Assembly (NCBI GenBank): GCA_020638035.1
Contig: JACKJI010000001.1
Location: 186,001-250,000 of the forward strand
Source: Hyphomicrobiaceae bacterium
GTDB lineage: Bacteria > Pseudomonadota > Alphaproteobacteria > Rhizobiales > Hyphomicrobiaceae
Length of the DNA stretch: 64,000 bases
Reading direction: 5' to 3'
Shown: positions 41,786 to 49,786 of the stretch, piece by piece
Position numbering within the stretch: position 1 is the stretch's first letter
Layout: every line of letters starts with the position of its first letter
The notes under the pieces: model-generated
Seen by the model: only the letters and a program-made list of their open reading frames with translations
What the model was told of the DNA's origin: nothing
The model's database searches: none
Made by a program: the position numbers and the translations under genes

Positions 41786-42505
41786 TCAGGCCGCGAAGCC
41801 ATCGAGCCAGCTTCTGAACAGCTGCCGACCGGCAAGCGCCGCTCCTGGTCCGTGGATCTTGCTATCCTCCCGGAGCGATCCGATGTCGACTCCAGCAGCG
41901 CCAAGTTCGCAAGCATGCCCTATCAGCCAGTGCTCGATATCACTGCCATCACATTCGACATGGAACTGCAGCCCCAGTGCATGCGGGCCAATCGCGAATG
42001 CCTGATTCCGCGTCAAGGCCGTCGATGCCAGTCGCTCTGCTCCCACGGGCAGATCGAAGGTATCGCCATGCCAGTGAAGCACGGGAACATCAGCTGCAAG
42101 CGCAAACAATGGAGAGGCTCGTCCCTCTGGCGTCAGCGAGATCGAGCCCCACCCAATCTCCTTGCCCGGCCCCGCGAAGACCCGAGCTCCCAGCGCTGCT
42201 GCCATCAGCTGTGCCCCCAGGCAGATGCCAAGCGTGGGGCGGCTCCCCGATAGGCGTAGTTTCAGCATATCGATTTCGCTGGAAAGGAAGGGATATTCCT
42301 CTTGTTGATACACGCCAATTGGTCCGCCTAGAACGACGAGAAGATCCACGGCCGTCAGCTGGTCGGTCGCGGCCTGAACGCTCGCGGCATCGATCACGTC
42401 GATACTGTATCCGCGTTCATTCAGAACGGAACCCAGAACACCCAAGCCTTCGAATGCGACGTGTTGGACAGCCATTGCAGAGCGAAGTGGTGCGTGACCA
42501 CCCAT
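41786..42505 (-). CDS. Class I glutamine amidotransferase (GuaA-N-like)
   Basis: 239 residues from the ATG at 42505 (AGGAGG box). Class I GATase triad: nucleophile in PTLGICLGAQLMAAALGA, His and Glu in FAIGPHALGLQFHVECDG. Other blocks: VVLGGPIGVYQQEEYPFLSSE, VLHWHGDTFDLPVGAERLAS. Free-standing relatives hydrolyse glutamine or gamma-glutamyl compounds; the partner synthetase is not evident. Lies between the DevBCA-type exporter and the DsrC-like operon on the same strand. Confidence 0.9.
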   Translation of the reverse strand: MGGHAPLRSAMAVQHVAFEGLGVLGSVLNERGYSIDVIDAASVQAATDQLTAVDLLVVLGGPIGVYQQEEYPFLSSEIDMLKLRLSGSRPTLGICLGAQLMAAALGARVFAGPGKEIGWGSISLTPEGRASPLFALAADVPVLHWHGDTFDLPVGAERLASTALTRNQAFAIGPHALGLQFHVECDGSDIEHWLIGHACELGAAGVDIGSLREDSKIHGPGAALAGRQLFRSWLDGFAA

Positions 42506-42553
42506 CGTATCCTCCTTGTCCAAGCCAACCCAGCCGCTCGGCGACGCTGGGGT

Positions 42554-43027
42554 CTACCCGACACCACCGTGTACGCCAATCATCGCACCTGCCACAGTGA
42601 CTAAGCTCACGCCAAGAAGAATAAAATGCATGCGCTGGACGATTCGGAATGTTCCTTCACTATCGCTAATGGCGCGGTCCTTGAACCAGCGGTGAAGGAA
42701 CAGCGGCTCAGCGACAAAAAGCACGATGGTGAAGATCAGCCAGACACCAAACATGGCATGCATCCACCAGAAGTCTGAAGAGGCGAACCGCTCCCACCCA
42801 CCGATCTGGTGGGTCATGTAGAACCCGCTTGCCCCAGCCAAGACCGTTGAAATACGTGCCTGGAAAGCAAAACGGGACTCGATCATCTCGAACAATTCCA
42901 GCCGCTCGGAAGCCCTGACGTTGCGCCTGATGCCCGGCAGCAGCACAAGGGTCACCAACGAAACGCCGCCGATCCAATGAACAATGGCAAGGACATGGAG
43001 CGCACGCGCAAGTGCAAGATCATCCAT
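42554..43027 (-). CDS. Small integral membrane protein (CopD/DUF2269-like)
   Basis: 157 residues with four predicted spans: LARALHVLAIVHWIGGVSLV, FAFQARISTVLAGASGFYMT, FWWMHAMFGVWLIFTIVLFV and QRMHFILLGVSLVTVAGAMI. Conserved His residues (HVLAIVHWIGG, MHAM, RMHFIL) are placed as in heme-binding or copper-linked membrane proteins. Function unknown. The start is coupled to the preceding YbaN stop as TGATG. Confidence 0.78.
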   Translation of the reverse strand: MDDLALARALHVLAIVHWIGGVSLVTLVLLPGIRRNVRASERLELFEMIESRFAFQARISTVLAGASGFYMTHQIGGWERFASSDFWWMHAMFGVWLIFTIVLFVAEPLFLHRWFKDRAISDSEGTFRIVQRMHFILLGVSLVTVAGAMIGVHGGVG

Positions 43028-43467
43028 CAGCGCTTTCCCGGGGAATGCCTCTGCGACGGCGGGCGGGGGCGGCTCACGACGAAGGCTCCTGCAATCGACA
43101 GAGCCGCAAATTGCGCCGCCAGCGTCGCCTTGCCGAATCCGGCCATGGCGCTTGCCACGAGGGATGTCATCATGACAAGGATCGCCGCAAGCTTGATTGA
43201 CCGTCCGACTGCCTTGTGCTGCTGCCAATCACTCAGTATCGGACCCAGCACCCTATGCGTCACCAGCCATCGGTGCCAGCTCGGCGAGGATCGCGTAAAG
43301 GCATAGGCGGCAACCAGTAGAAACGGAGTCGTTGGCAGCAGGGGCAACATCGCGCCTGCGAACGCCAGGCCTGTTGCCACAATACCAAGTGCAAGCCAAA
43401 GATTGCGCACGAACCCACTACGCGGCCGTTCTGCCGCTGGGCACTGGACCTGCCCGGATTTCGACAT
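43027..43467 (-). CDS. YbaN/DUF454 family membrane protein
   Basis: 146 residues from the ATG at 43467. Family pattern: LWLALGIVATGLAFAGAMLP, LLPTTPFLLVAAYAFTRSSP, SWHRWLVTHRVLGPILSDWQ and KAVGRSIKLAAILVMMTSLV. Three to four spans. DUF454 proteins are widespread and uncharacterised, commonly near respiratory or heme genes. Coupled by TGATG to both neighbours. Confidence 0.88.
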   Translation of the reverse strand: MSKSGQVQCPAAERPRSGFVRNLWLALGIVATGLAFAGAMLPLLPTTPFLLVAAYAFTRSSPSWHRWLVTHRVLGPILSDWQQHKAVGRSIKLAAILVMMTSLVASAMAGFGKATLAAQFAALSIAGAFVVSRPRPPSQRHSPGKR

Positions 43468-43832
43468 CACCCCGTACTCCAGGCCCGCGGCTGGCGCATG
43501 CCGCTGATCCGGCACGCTTGACCTACATATCCGTAGGGGAACAGCTCAAACAGCAACTCGCGTCCATTCTTGCCTTGCTTGCGAGCGCGATCCTCGAGGA
43601 AGCGCATGACGAAGCGAGCGTCCGCCGCAACGCCGTGCTCTGCAAGGTAATCGCGCATGAAGCCGATCACGTCCCAATGATCGCTGGTCAATTCGACGTC
43701 CTGCCGGCGCGCCAGTTCCAGCGCAACGCTTACATCCCATTCATCTGGATCCATCAGGAACCCGTGCTCATCGAGATGAACCACCCGATCGCCTACGGTG
43801 AGTTCGCTCACTACGTCGGGACGCGTTCGCAT
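43467..43832 (-). CDS. DsrC/TusE-family protein lacking the penultimate Cys
   Basis: 121 residues from the ATG at 43832; the family blocks DEHGFLMDPDEWDVSVALEL, LTSDHWDVIGFMRDYLAEHG and ELFPYGYVGQACRISGMRQP are clear. DsrC carries persulfide on a C-terminal arm with two Cys: one in the QAC segment (here Cys107) and the near-terminal one. The near-terminal Cys is absent, the tail being RAWSTG. E. coli TusE has the reverse, keeping the terminal Cys and not the other. The protein therefore cannot form the usual intramolecular disulfide and may be a regulatory or one-thiol carrier variant. First gene of a TGATG-coupled trio with YbaN and the membrane protein. Confidence 0.88.
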   Translation of the reverse strand: MRTRPDVVSELTVGDRVVHLDEHGFLMDPDEWDVSVALELARRQDVELTSDHWDVIGFMRDYLAEHGVAADARFVMRFLEDRARKQGKNGRELLFELFPYGYVGQACRISGMRQPRAWSTG

Positions 43833-43893
43833 CACGACACCTCCCAATCCTTGTCGCGCACTCACGACGACGCGTTGCTCGCCCCCTGCCAAA

Positions 43894-44151
43894 TCAAACG
43901 CCGTGTCGCGCCAAGAGCCTCTCGATGTCCCCAACGCTTTGGATCTCGATCATTTCGTCCATGCTCAGACCGATTCCGAAGGTCCTCTCGATCATAGAGA
44001 CCAACGCAACGTGGTTCAACGAATCCCATCGGGCGACGTCGCCAGGCGATGTCGAAGCACTGAGCGGTCCTTCGTGCTCGAAGACTTCGGCGAAAATCTC
44101 GACAATCTCCGGCCTGACCAGATCACGGGCAACAAGCATCATCTGCTCCAT
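43894..44151 (-). CDS. Acyl carrier protein partner of FkbH
   Basis: 85 residues; phosphopantetheine site Ser44 in VARWDSLNHVALVSMIERTF. The body (IFAEVFEHEGPLSASTSPGD, IGLSMDEMIEIQSVGDIERL) is that of ACPs paired with FkbH-like enzymes. It overlaps the end of fkbH by 13 bases, so the two are translated together; the carried group is probably a glycerate-derived unit (established for FkbH partners, inferred here). Confidence 0.9.
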   Translation of the reverse strand: MEQMMLVARDLVRPEIVEIFAEVFEHEGPLSASTSPGDVARWDSLNHVALVSMIERTFGIGLSMDEMIEIQSVGDIERLLARHGV

Positions 44152-46370
44152 TCGACGGCGACGAAAGGACTAGCAGGAATTTGCTGATCCTTCGCCTTCC
44201 AGATCCAGACGCTCGACTCCTTGTCCCCTGTCTCAAGAGGCTGGAATCCATGTGTGGCATACAGATCCCGCACAAGTGCGTTCTTTGCAGTTGGTCGATA
44301 GGTTGCCACAACATCACTGACGCCGCGACTGCACAACGCTTCGATTAGCGCCCCCAGAAATGCGGTTTCGACCTGTCGGGCGATCACGCGGCAACTCATC
44401 ACAAGACTTTCGATGTGGGCGGTCCTTCCGTCTATTCTCGCAACGGCTGCGATCACAATGCCATGCTGCCCAAATCGGTCTTCGGCGGCACCCAGCAGGG
44501 TAAGGAAGGTCTCTGGATTGTCCATGAACGCAGTGAGATCCGCCTCCGAATAGCGTCGCGTCGTCGGATTGAACTGATTCGTGCGTTCATGCAGTTGCGC
44601 TACACGTGGCAGCGTGCGCAAAGTCAGCGATTCGATCGTGAGCCGCTGATCAAGGCCTTGCAAATAGTCATCATAGCTCGACGCCGCAGCCCTCAGTTCT
44701 CGAGCCTTTCGTTCAGCGGAATACATCGCTGGCCGTTGCATGTCCTCTGTGGTCAATCGCGTAGGCCAAGTCTCGATCAGGCCACGCAACCAAAGCGGTC
44801 GCACCGCTGGATCCGCGGGCATTTCCGGAACACGCACTTCTGGACACAGCCGTCGCATCGCTTCTCGCTCGTGCGGGCTGTCATCCAGAAAGATGAAGCT
44901 ATCAAGCCCGAGATTGAGATCGGCAGCGATCGTCCTGATGTTATCGGCCTTGGGCTGCCAGTTGACGGCTGTGGCCGCGAAATCGTCCACGCGCAGTGCC
45001 ATGCCAGGGTGCCGCTCGAATACCGCCAACGCGTCAGGATTGTTCTTGCTCAGCCCAGCCAGAAGTTTGCCCTGCGCCTTGAGACGCAGACACTCCTCCT
45101 GTAGAGCCTTGAAGGCGTTGCCCGGTGGATCGTCCCCACATTGCAAGCGTTCCATTCCGTCATCGCCGAATACACCGCCCCACAGGGTGTTGTCGAAATC
45201 GAGCGCCACGACCTTGAGTGGCTTTGCCGTTCGCATAGCCCACGCCGCCGCAAAGGCTTCTGCCAGTTCATTGGCTGCAGCCTCTGCATAGGCAATCCGC
45301 CCATAGAACCAAAGGCGCGGATCAGACCTCTCCCCATGCGCAACACGAGAAAGCGCTACGTCTGCATCGACGAGGACGACATTGGCGAACTGGGCCGCAA
45401 GTTCGGCTAGCGCCGCATTAGCTCTTCGGGTGAGCGCCGCCATGCCAGCCTGATGATAGCCATCCATGTGGCCCAGAATCGGTACACTTGCCGCAGGCAG
45501 CGTGTTCACGATGAGCGGCAGGGCGCTTTCGGCTGAATAGACCGCGACGGCCTGCTTAAGCGCTTCCAGCCGCGCCGCGAAATCACTTGCCACAGACTCG
45601 AGGCCCAACCGCCATGACGTCTGGATCAGTGACTGCGCATCAAGAAGCAACAGGCTGGCTTGTGCGTCTCCAGCCGGAGCATGTAGCGCAGCAATAGCCG
45701 ATCCAAACGGGGCTTCGTCAGGCTCAATCCGTATCCCGCGCTTGGCAAATGCGGGAACGAGCGCCTTGGCAAACGTCGACGTTGTCGAAAAGCCTGCAAC
45801 TGCGCACTTCAGACCGGGTAGCGTCTGCAAGCGATGTGATAGTGCATCGCGCGCGAGATGCAGGGCGCGAGGCGCAACAGGCCACGCTGCGAGCGCAACC
45901 GTGCATGCTTCGTTGCCCGCGCCGATCTCGACAAGTCGCCGAACGATCGCAGCCGCGGTCTCACCAGAAGGAGGAGCCATGATCGCAAGTTCGCATGTTC
46001 GGTCCAACGTCTGCGCGTTGGCATGACTGGTGCCTGCTTCATTCAGTTGTCTCAGCAGCTGAAGCTCAGGCGCCAGCATGGTCGCCGTGGATTCCGGCAA
46101 CGCGTGACCCGCGTTAAGAATGCTCCGCGCGAGCCAGGCAGGAAGTACCATGTTCGCGTCCGCCAAGCGCTCCAGAAGCCGGCGAACGGTCTGCGCACCA
46201 ACCTTGCTCCAATCGATCGCCAGCAGCAACTGGCGCTGCCTTATGAGCTGTGGCGCCGCCTCGACAAGTGTATCGATGACGGCATCCAATTGAAATGACG
46301 CGTCATCGCGCATCTTGTCACCGAGGCCGCTACCCTGATTTTCATGGACGGGGGCACCTGTGATCGCCAT
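44139..46370 (-). CDS. FkbH-like HAD-IIIC protein (glyceryl-ACP synthase type)
   Basis: 743 residues. Characterised relatives dephosphorylate 1,3-bisphosphoglycerate and load D-glycerate onto an ACP. N-terminal 190 residues are variable; residues 190-380 are the SGNH-like middle region (GFSTTSTFAKALVPAFAKRG, ILGHMDGYHQAGM). The HAD catalytic site is VVALDFDNTLWGGVFGDDG (Asp391, Asp393), with LLAGLSKNNPDALAVFERHP and FIFLDDSPHEREAMRRLCPE downstream. Residues 590-743 form a GNAT-like domain (RVAQLHERTNQFNPTTRRYS, LVMSCRVIARQVETAFLGAL). The usual hydroxymalonyl-pathway partners (FkbG, FkbI, FkbK) are absent, so glycerate itself or another three-carbon unit is likely the product unit. Begins 14 bases after the MaoC-SDR fusion. 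Confidence 0.93.
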   Translation of the reverse strand: MAITGAPVHENQGSGLGDKMRDDASFQLDAVIDTLVEAAPQLIRQRQLLLAIDWSKVGAQTVRRLLERLADANMVLPAWLARSILNAGHALPESTATMLAPELQLLRQLNEAGTSHANAQTLDRTCELAIMAPPSGETAAAIVRRLVEIGAGNEACTVALAAWPVAPRALHLARDALSHRLQTLPGLKCAVAGFSTTSTFAKALVPAFAKRGIRIEPDEAPFGSAIAALHAPAGDAQASLLLLDAQSLIQTSWRLGLESVASDFAARLEALKQAVAVYSAESALPLIVNTLPAASVPILGHMDGYHQAGMAALTRRANAALAELAAQFANVVLVDADVALSRVAHGERSDPRLWFYGRIAYAEAAANELAEAFAAAWAMRTAKPLKVVALDFDNTLWGGVFGDDGMERLQCGDDPPGNAFKALQEECLRLKAQGKLLAGLSKNNPDALAVFERHPGMALRVDDFAATAVNWQPKADNIRTIAADLNLGLDSFIFLDDSPHEREAMRRLCPEVRVPEMPADPAVRPLWLRGLIETWPTRLTTEDMQRPAMYSAERKARELRAAASSYDDYLQGLDQRLTIESLTLRTLPRVAQLHERTNQFNPTTRRYSEADLTAFMDNPETFLTLLGAAEDRFGQHGIVIAAVARIDGRTAHIESLVMSCRVIARQVETAFLGALIEALCSRGVSDVVATYRPTAKNALVRDLYATHGFQPLETGDKESSVWIWKAKDQQIPASPFVAVEWSR

Positions 46371-46384
46371 TGCCTTGCACTCAC

Positions 46385-47593
46385 CTAGACCATGACATCG
46401 CCGCCCGTTACGAGCAGGTTCTCGCCAGTAATAAAGCGTGCGAAGGGCGACACGAGCAAAAGGATCGCGCCTGCGACGTCATCGACCGTTGCAAGCCGGC
46501 GTAATGGCGTGCGCGCCACCATCATCTGACGGATGCGGTCCGGCGTGCCCGCGACCAAATCCGTGTCGACAAGAGTCGGGGAAACCATGTTGACGTTCAC
46601 TCCCGATGGTCCGACTTCTTGTGCCAAGTTCTTCATCATCGCATGCAAGGACGCCTTTGCCGCGACATAGGGGAGCCAATGGTGAGCTGTGCGTTGCAGG
46701 CTCGCCGACGTCAGGACCGTAACCATCGCGCCCTTGCTCTCTCGCAGCAGAGGCAGGGCGGCCTTCGTGACCTTGAACGTGCTTCCGACGATCTCCCGAT
46801 GGGCGGATTCGATATCCTCCCACGCTAGTCCATCGAAGGGCGATGCCTTGATTCTCGGACCGGCATTATTGACGAGAATGTCGAGTCCGCTTGCCTCAGC
46901 AATTTGGCGCATCATCTGCTCGACGTCCTGATCGCGCGTCACATCAGCGTGGACCAGATCACACGCCCCGCCTCCGCGACGGATGTCCTCTGCAAGCTCT
47001 ACGGCGGCGCTGCGGCTATTGTTGTAGTTGATCCAGACGTGCGCACCAGCGCTGGAAAGAAGGCGCGCGGTTGCCCGGCCAATGCCGCGTGAGGCGCCGG
47101 TGACAAGTGCCGACCTGCCTTCGAGCAGAGAATTTATGCCCGGCATCTCGCTCGGCCTGTCCTCCTTCGCCTGCTCTGGCATGCGGAGCACCTTTGCGCG
47201 CGCTCTGCCTGCCAGCACCTTGGCTCCATGCTGATTGGTGATTTCCGTGTCTATCTCAACGATCCGCGTCTCGCGATCAATGCGCTCGATCCGACCACGC
47301 ACCGCGACCGTGTCACCGATGAATACGGGAGCACTGAACTCGATCGACTGCGAAAGGTAGAGCGCTCCAGGCCCGGGTATCCTCATGCCGATCAAGGTCG
47401 ACAGGAGACTGGCATGCAGGAATCCATGCACGACGCGGCTTCCGAACTCCGTGCGCGCAGCAAACTCGTTGTCAACGTGAAGCGCATTATAGTCGCCCGA
47501 AAGACGAGCAAATGCGAGAACATCATCGGCCGTGATCGTGCGGCTGACCACGTCACTCTGACCGACGCAAAGCTGGTCGAGGCGATCGCTCAC
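46385..47593 (-). CDS. MaoC-like hydratase fused to FabG-like ketoreductase (SDR)
   Basis: About 402 residues. GTG 47593 is preferred: GGAAGGAA lies eight bases before it and the product begins at the MaoC domain; an ATG at 47656 lacks a ribosome site. Residues 1-140 are a hotdog R-hydratase (TITADDVLAFARLSGDYNAL, HVDNEFAARTEFGSRVVHGF with catalytic Asp/His). Residues 160-402 are an SDR: SALVTGASRGIGRATARLLS (NAD(P) site), DILVNNAGPRIKASP, TVLTSASLQRTAHHWLPYVA then AKASLHAMMKNL giving Ser-Tyr-Lys, and the C-terminus FARFITGENLLVTGGDVMV. It would reduce a beta-ketoacyl thioester and dehydrate or hydrate it in one chain. Divergent from acpXL; leads the leftward array. Confidence 0.92.
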   Translation of the reverse strand: MSDRLDQLCVGQSDVVSRTITADDVLAFARLSGDYNALHVDNEFAARTEFGSRVVHGFLHASLLSTLIGMRIPGPGALYLSQSIEFSAPVFIGDTVAVRGRIERIDRETRIVEIDTEITNQHGAKVLAGRARAKVLRMPEQAKEDRPSEMPGINSLLEGRSALVTGASRGIGRATARLLSSAGAHVWINYNNSRSAAVELAEDIRRGGGACDLVHADVTRDQDVEQMMRQIAEASGLDILVNNAGPRIKASPFDGLAWEDIESAHREIVGSTFKVTKAALPLLRESKGAMVTVLTSASLQRTAHHWLPYVAAKASLHAMMKNLAQEVGPSGVNVNMVSPTLVDTDLVAGTPDRIRQMMVARTPLRRLATVDDVAGAILLLVSPFARFITGENLLVTGGDVMV

Positions 47594-47692
47594 GAAAGTG
47601 TTCCTTCCGACATCAGCCCGAGCATCAAGCCGCCGGATCGTCAGCTGGGCGTTCATCACAACTGCAACTACGCTCGCGCAGGTCGGAATTGC

Positions 47693-47706
47693 TTGATTGA
47701 AGTCAA
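47693..47706. promoter_or_regulatory. Fnr/Crp-type box in the divergent lipid-cluster promoter
   Basis: TTGAT-TGAA-GTCAA: canonical spacing, one mismatch from perfect TTGAT-N4-ATCAA. It lies 100 bases from the MaoC-SDR start and 66 bases from the acpXL start, so it can serve either or both. Two Crp/Fnr proteins are encoded in this window; the one at 37902 has the E-x-x-S-R recognition helix for TTGA sites. Confidence 0.72.
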
Positions 47707-47771
47707 GTGGGGTGCGCAGCCACATTGCTAGCCATGCCTTGCTCACACTGACACAGGTGGAGAAACACGTA

Positions 47772-48056
47772 ATGAGCGCAACATTCGATGCTGTCGCGGA
47801 GATCATTTCTGCGAATACTGACGTGTCCGAGTCCGACATCAAGCCGGAAAGCCATCTGATGCGAGACCTCGGCATCGACAGTCTGGCGTTCCTCGATTTG
47901 GCTTTCGAGATCGATCAGCGCTTCGGCATCCAGATGCCCGTCGAGGATTGGATGCAAAGCGTTAACCAAGGCGATGTCGAATCGGAGGAGTTCTTCGTCG
48001 TCGGCAGCCTTTGTCGGCAAATCGATGCACTGGTCGCGGCCAAGGTCGCTGCCTGA
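47772..48056 (+). CDS. acpXL: Acyl carrier protein AcpXL-type (very-long-chain fatty acid)
   Basis: 94 residues; matches the specialised rhizobial AcpXL rather than housekeeping AcpP: MSATFDAVAEIISANTDVSE, SHLMRDLGIDSLAFLDLAFE (phosphopantetheine Ser37), IDQRFGIQMPVEDWMQSVNQ, SEEFFVVGSLCRQIDALVAA. AcpXL carries the 27-hydroxyoctacosanoate precursor of lipid A in rhizobia. GGTGGAG nine bases upstream sets the start. First gene of the rightward operon. Confidence 0.92.
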   Translation: MSATFDAVAEIISANTDVSESDIKPESHLMRDLGIDSLAFLDLAFEIDQRFGIQMPVEDWMQSVNQGDVESEEFFVVGSLCRQIDALVAAKVAA

Positions 48057-48071
48057 CCTGGATTTGAAGCC

Positions 48072-48533
48072 ATGCGGCTGGAGTATTTCCAGATGCTGGA
48101 TGCGGTCGTGGAAATCGACCGCAGCGCTGCGACATTGAAAGCCGCTTCGAGGGTGCCGTTAGGCAGCCCTGTATTCGAGGGGCACTTCCCCGGCCATCCG
48201 CTGGTGCCGGGCGTACTTCTTCTTGAGACTATGGCACAGGCTTCTGGCTACTTGCTGCTTGCGCTTACGACCTTTCAACGCATGCCCTTCTTCGCCAACA
48301 GCAAGTCCGCGAATTTCCGCAGTTTCGTGAGGCCCGGCGACCCACTGGAAATTGCCGCCAAGCGGATTCACGCCGGCTCCGGCTATGCGGTCATGAGCGC
48401 TCAAATCATTCGTGAAGGCGAGTGTGTCTGCGATGCCCAGATGATGTTTCGACTTGTGCCGTTTCCCGCACCCGAACTTCAACAACACGTGTTCTCCGAA
48501 GGTCGCCGGCTTGGATTCCTGGAAGAGGGCTGA
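48072..48533 (+). CDS. FabZ-like 3-hydroxyacyl-ACP dehydratase (FabZXL type)
   Basis: 153 residues, single hotdog fold. Active-site His in VFEGHFPGHPLVPGVLLLET; the Glu partner lies in LETMAQASGYLLLALTTFQR (FabZ numbering puts it one turn on). RPGDPLEIAAKRIHAGSGYA and GECVCDAQMMFRLVPFP complete the fold. It dehydrates 3-hydroxyacyl-AcpXL during elongation. The position between acpXL and the KS pair equals that of fabZXL in rhizobia. Confidence 0.92.
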   Translation: MRLEYFQMLDAVVEIDRSAATLKAASRVPLGSPVFEGHFPGHPLVPGVLLLETMAQASGYLLLALTTFQRMPFFANSKSANFRSFVRPGDPLEIAAKRIHAGSGYAVMSAQIIREGECVCDAQMMFRLVPFPAPELQQHVFSEGRRLGFLEEG

Positions 48534-48541
48534 CCTGTAGA

Positions 48542-49786
48542 ATGCAACGCCAGCGCGCAGCTTGGGTGACAGGACTTGGCATCGTGTCTTCGCTTGGTGA
48601 AGGCCAGGATGCACACTGGCAGGCGCTTGCCCGCAGCCCCGTCGCCGCCGCCAAAATCGACAATTCAAGTCATGCCCCATACGCCGTCCATCCACTTAGC
48701 GCGGTTGATATAGATCGCCTGATCCCAAGCAGGGCCGATCGCAAACAGATGGGGGCATGGCAGCGCTTGGGCGTGCATGCGGCGGGGCTGGCTCTCGACG
48801 ACGCTGGCGTTGCCGGGAACGAACAGATCCTCGAATATATGGATCTCGTCGTGGCCGCGGGTAACGGTGAACGCGATGAGTCGTTCGATGCCCGGCTGCT
48901 CGATCAGATCTGCGCACTCTCAACGCGCGAGGCAGCAGCAACGCTGAATGCTGCCTTGGCCAGCGGGCTGCGCCCCACCTTGTATCTTGGCGAACTCTCC
49001 AATCTTCTCGCTGGAAACATCCAGATCGTGCATAAGGTGACAGGGTCCTCGCGCACCCTGAAAGGCGAGGAACTCGCTGGCTTCTCGGCTATCGAGGATG
49101 CGACCCGCCGAATTGCTGCAGGTCAGGCCGATATCGTTCTTGCCGGAGGCGCACTCAATGCAGAGCGCAACGACCTCCTCCTCAACTACGAACTGGCCGA
49201 TAGTCTTTGGGCCATGCCGTTCGCTCCAGTATGGGAGAGGTCGCGAGCAGGCGGCGGCTTCGTGCCCGGCAGTGCCGCTGCCTTCCTGGTGATCGAGGCG
49301 AGCGACCATGCGCTCAAGCGGGGCGCTAGAGCCTACGCCAGGATTTCCGCGACCACCAGCGACCGCGTGCTGCGCGCGGAAGCCGGCGATATTGCAGCGT
49401 CGTTACGACGCCTGGGCGACCGACTGCCTATTGGCCAAGCAGACCACGTGCTCGGCGTACTTTCGGGCGCGAGCGGTGTCGAGCCGGCGACCAGCGAAGA
49501 ATACTCATTCCTGAAAGACTGGATCGGCGTGCCCCAGCAACGGGCGTCGGCACGCGCCTATGGCACGCTCCTTGGCCACTCCGTCGAGGCCCATTTCCCG
49601 ATCGGTGTCGCGCTGGCCTGTCTGGCACTCGACCGCAATGGCTTTTTCGAGCCATTCGAGGACAACGCGCTGGAAGTGCCCTGCACCGTTCCACCGGAGC
49701 GCATCCTTGTCACCAGCGTCGGTCACTGGCGCGGAGAAGGTCTGGCTCTCATCGAGCGGGTCGACAGCTCGGCGAGGATGGCATGA
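48542..49786 (+). CDS. Degenerate beta-ketoacyl synthase, FabF2XL/chain-length-factor-like (copy 1)
   Basis: 414 residues with a thiolase-like fold but a broken active site. The nucleophile position has Ser169 in HKVTGSSRTLKGEELAG where active enzymes have Cys. The usual NAHGTST segment is missing; only AYGTLLGHSVEAHFPIG, near the second His, remains. The N-terminus WVTGLGIVSSLGEGQDAHWQ and end VTSVGHWRGEGLALIERV are family-like. It should work as the non-elongating partner of the full KS next to it, with which it overlaps by four bases. Rhizobial acpXL operons carry a comparable fabF2 gene here. Confidence 0.88.
   Translation: MQRQRAAWVTGLGIVSSLGEGQDAHWQALARSPVAAAKIDNSSHAPYAVHPLSAVDIDRLIPSRADRKQMGAWQRLGVHAAGLALDDAGVAGNEQILEYMDLVVAAGNGERDESFDARLLDQICALSTREAAATLNAALASGLRPTLYLGELSNLLAGNIQIVHKVTGSSRTLKGEELAGFSAIEDATRRIAAGQADIVLAGGALNAERNDLLLNYELADSLWAMPFAPVWERSRAGGGFVPGSAAAFLVIEASDHALKRGARAYARISATTSDRVLRAEAGDIAASLRRLGDRLPIGQADHVLGVLSGASGVEPATSEEYSFLKDWIGVPQQRASARAYGTLLGHSVEAHFPIGVALACLALDRNGFFEPFEDNALEVPCTVPPERILVTSVGHWRGEGLALIERVDSSARMA

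Noticed and set aside
47594..47875. Long N-terminal extension of the MaoC-SDR frame
   Set aside because: It would run over the Fnr-type box and the acpXL start; GTG 47593 has the ribosome site and the domain begins there.
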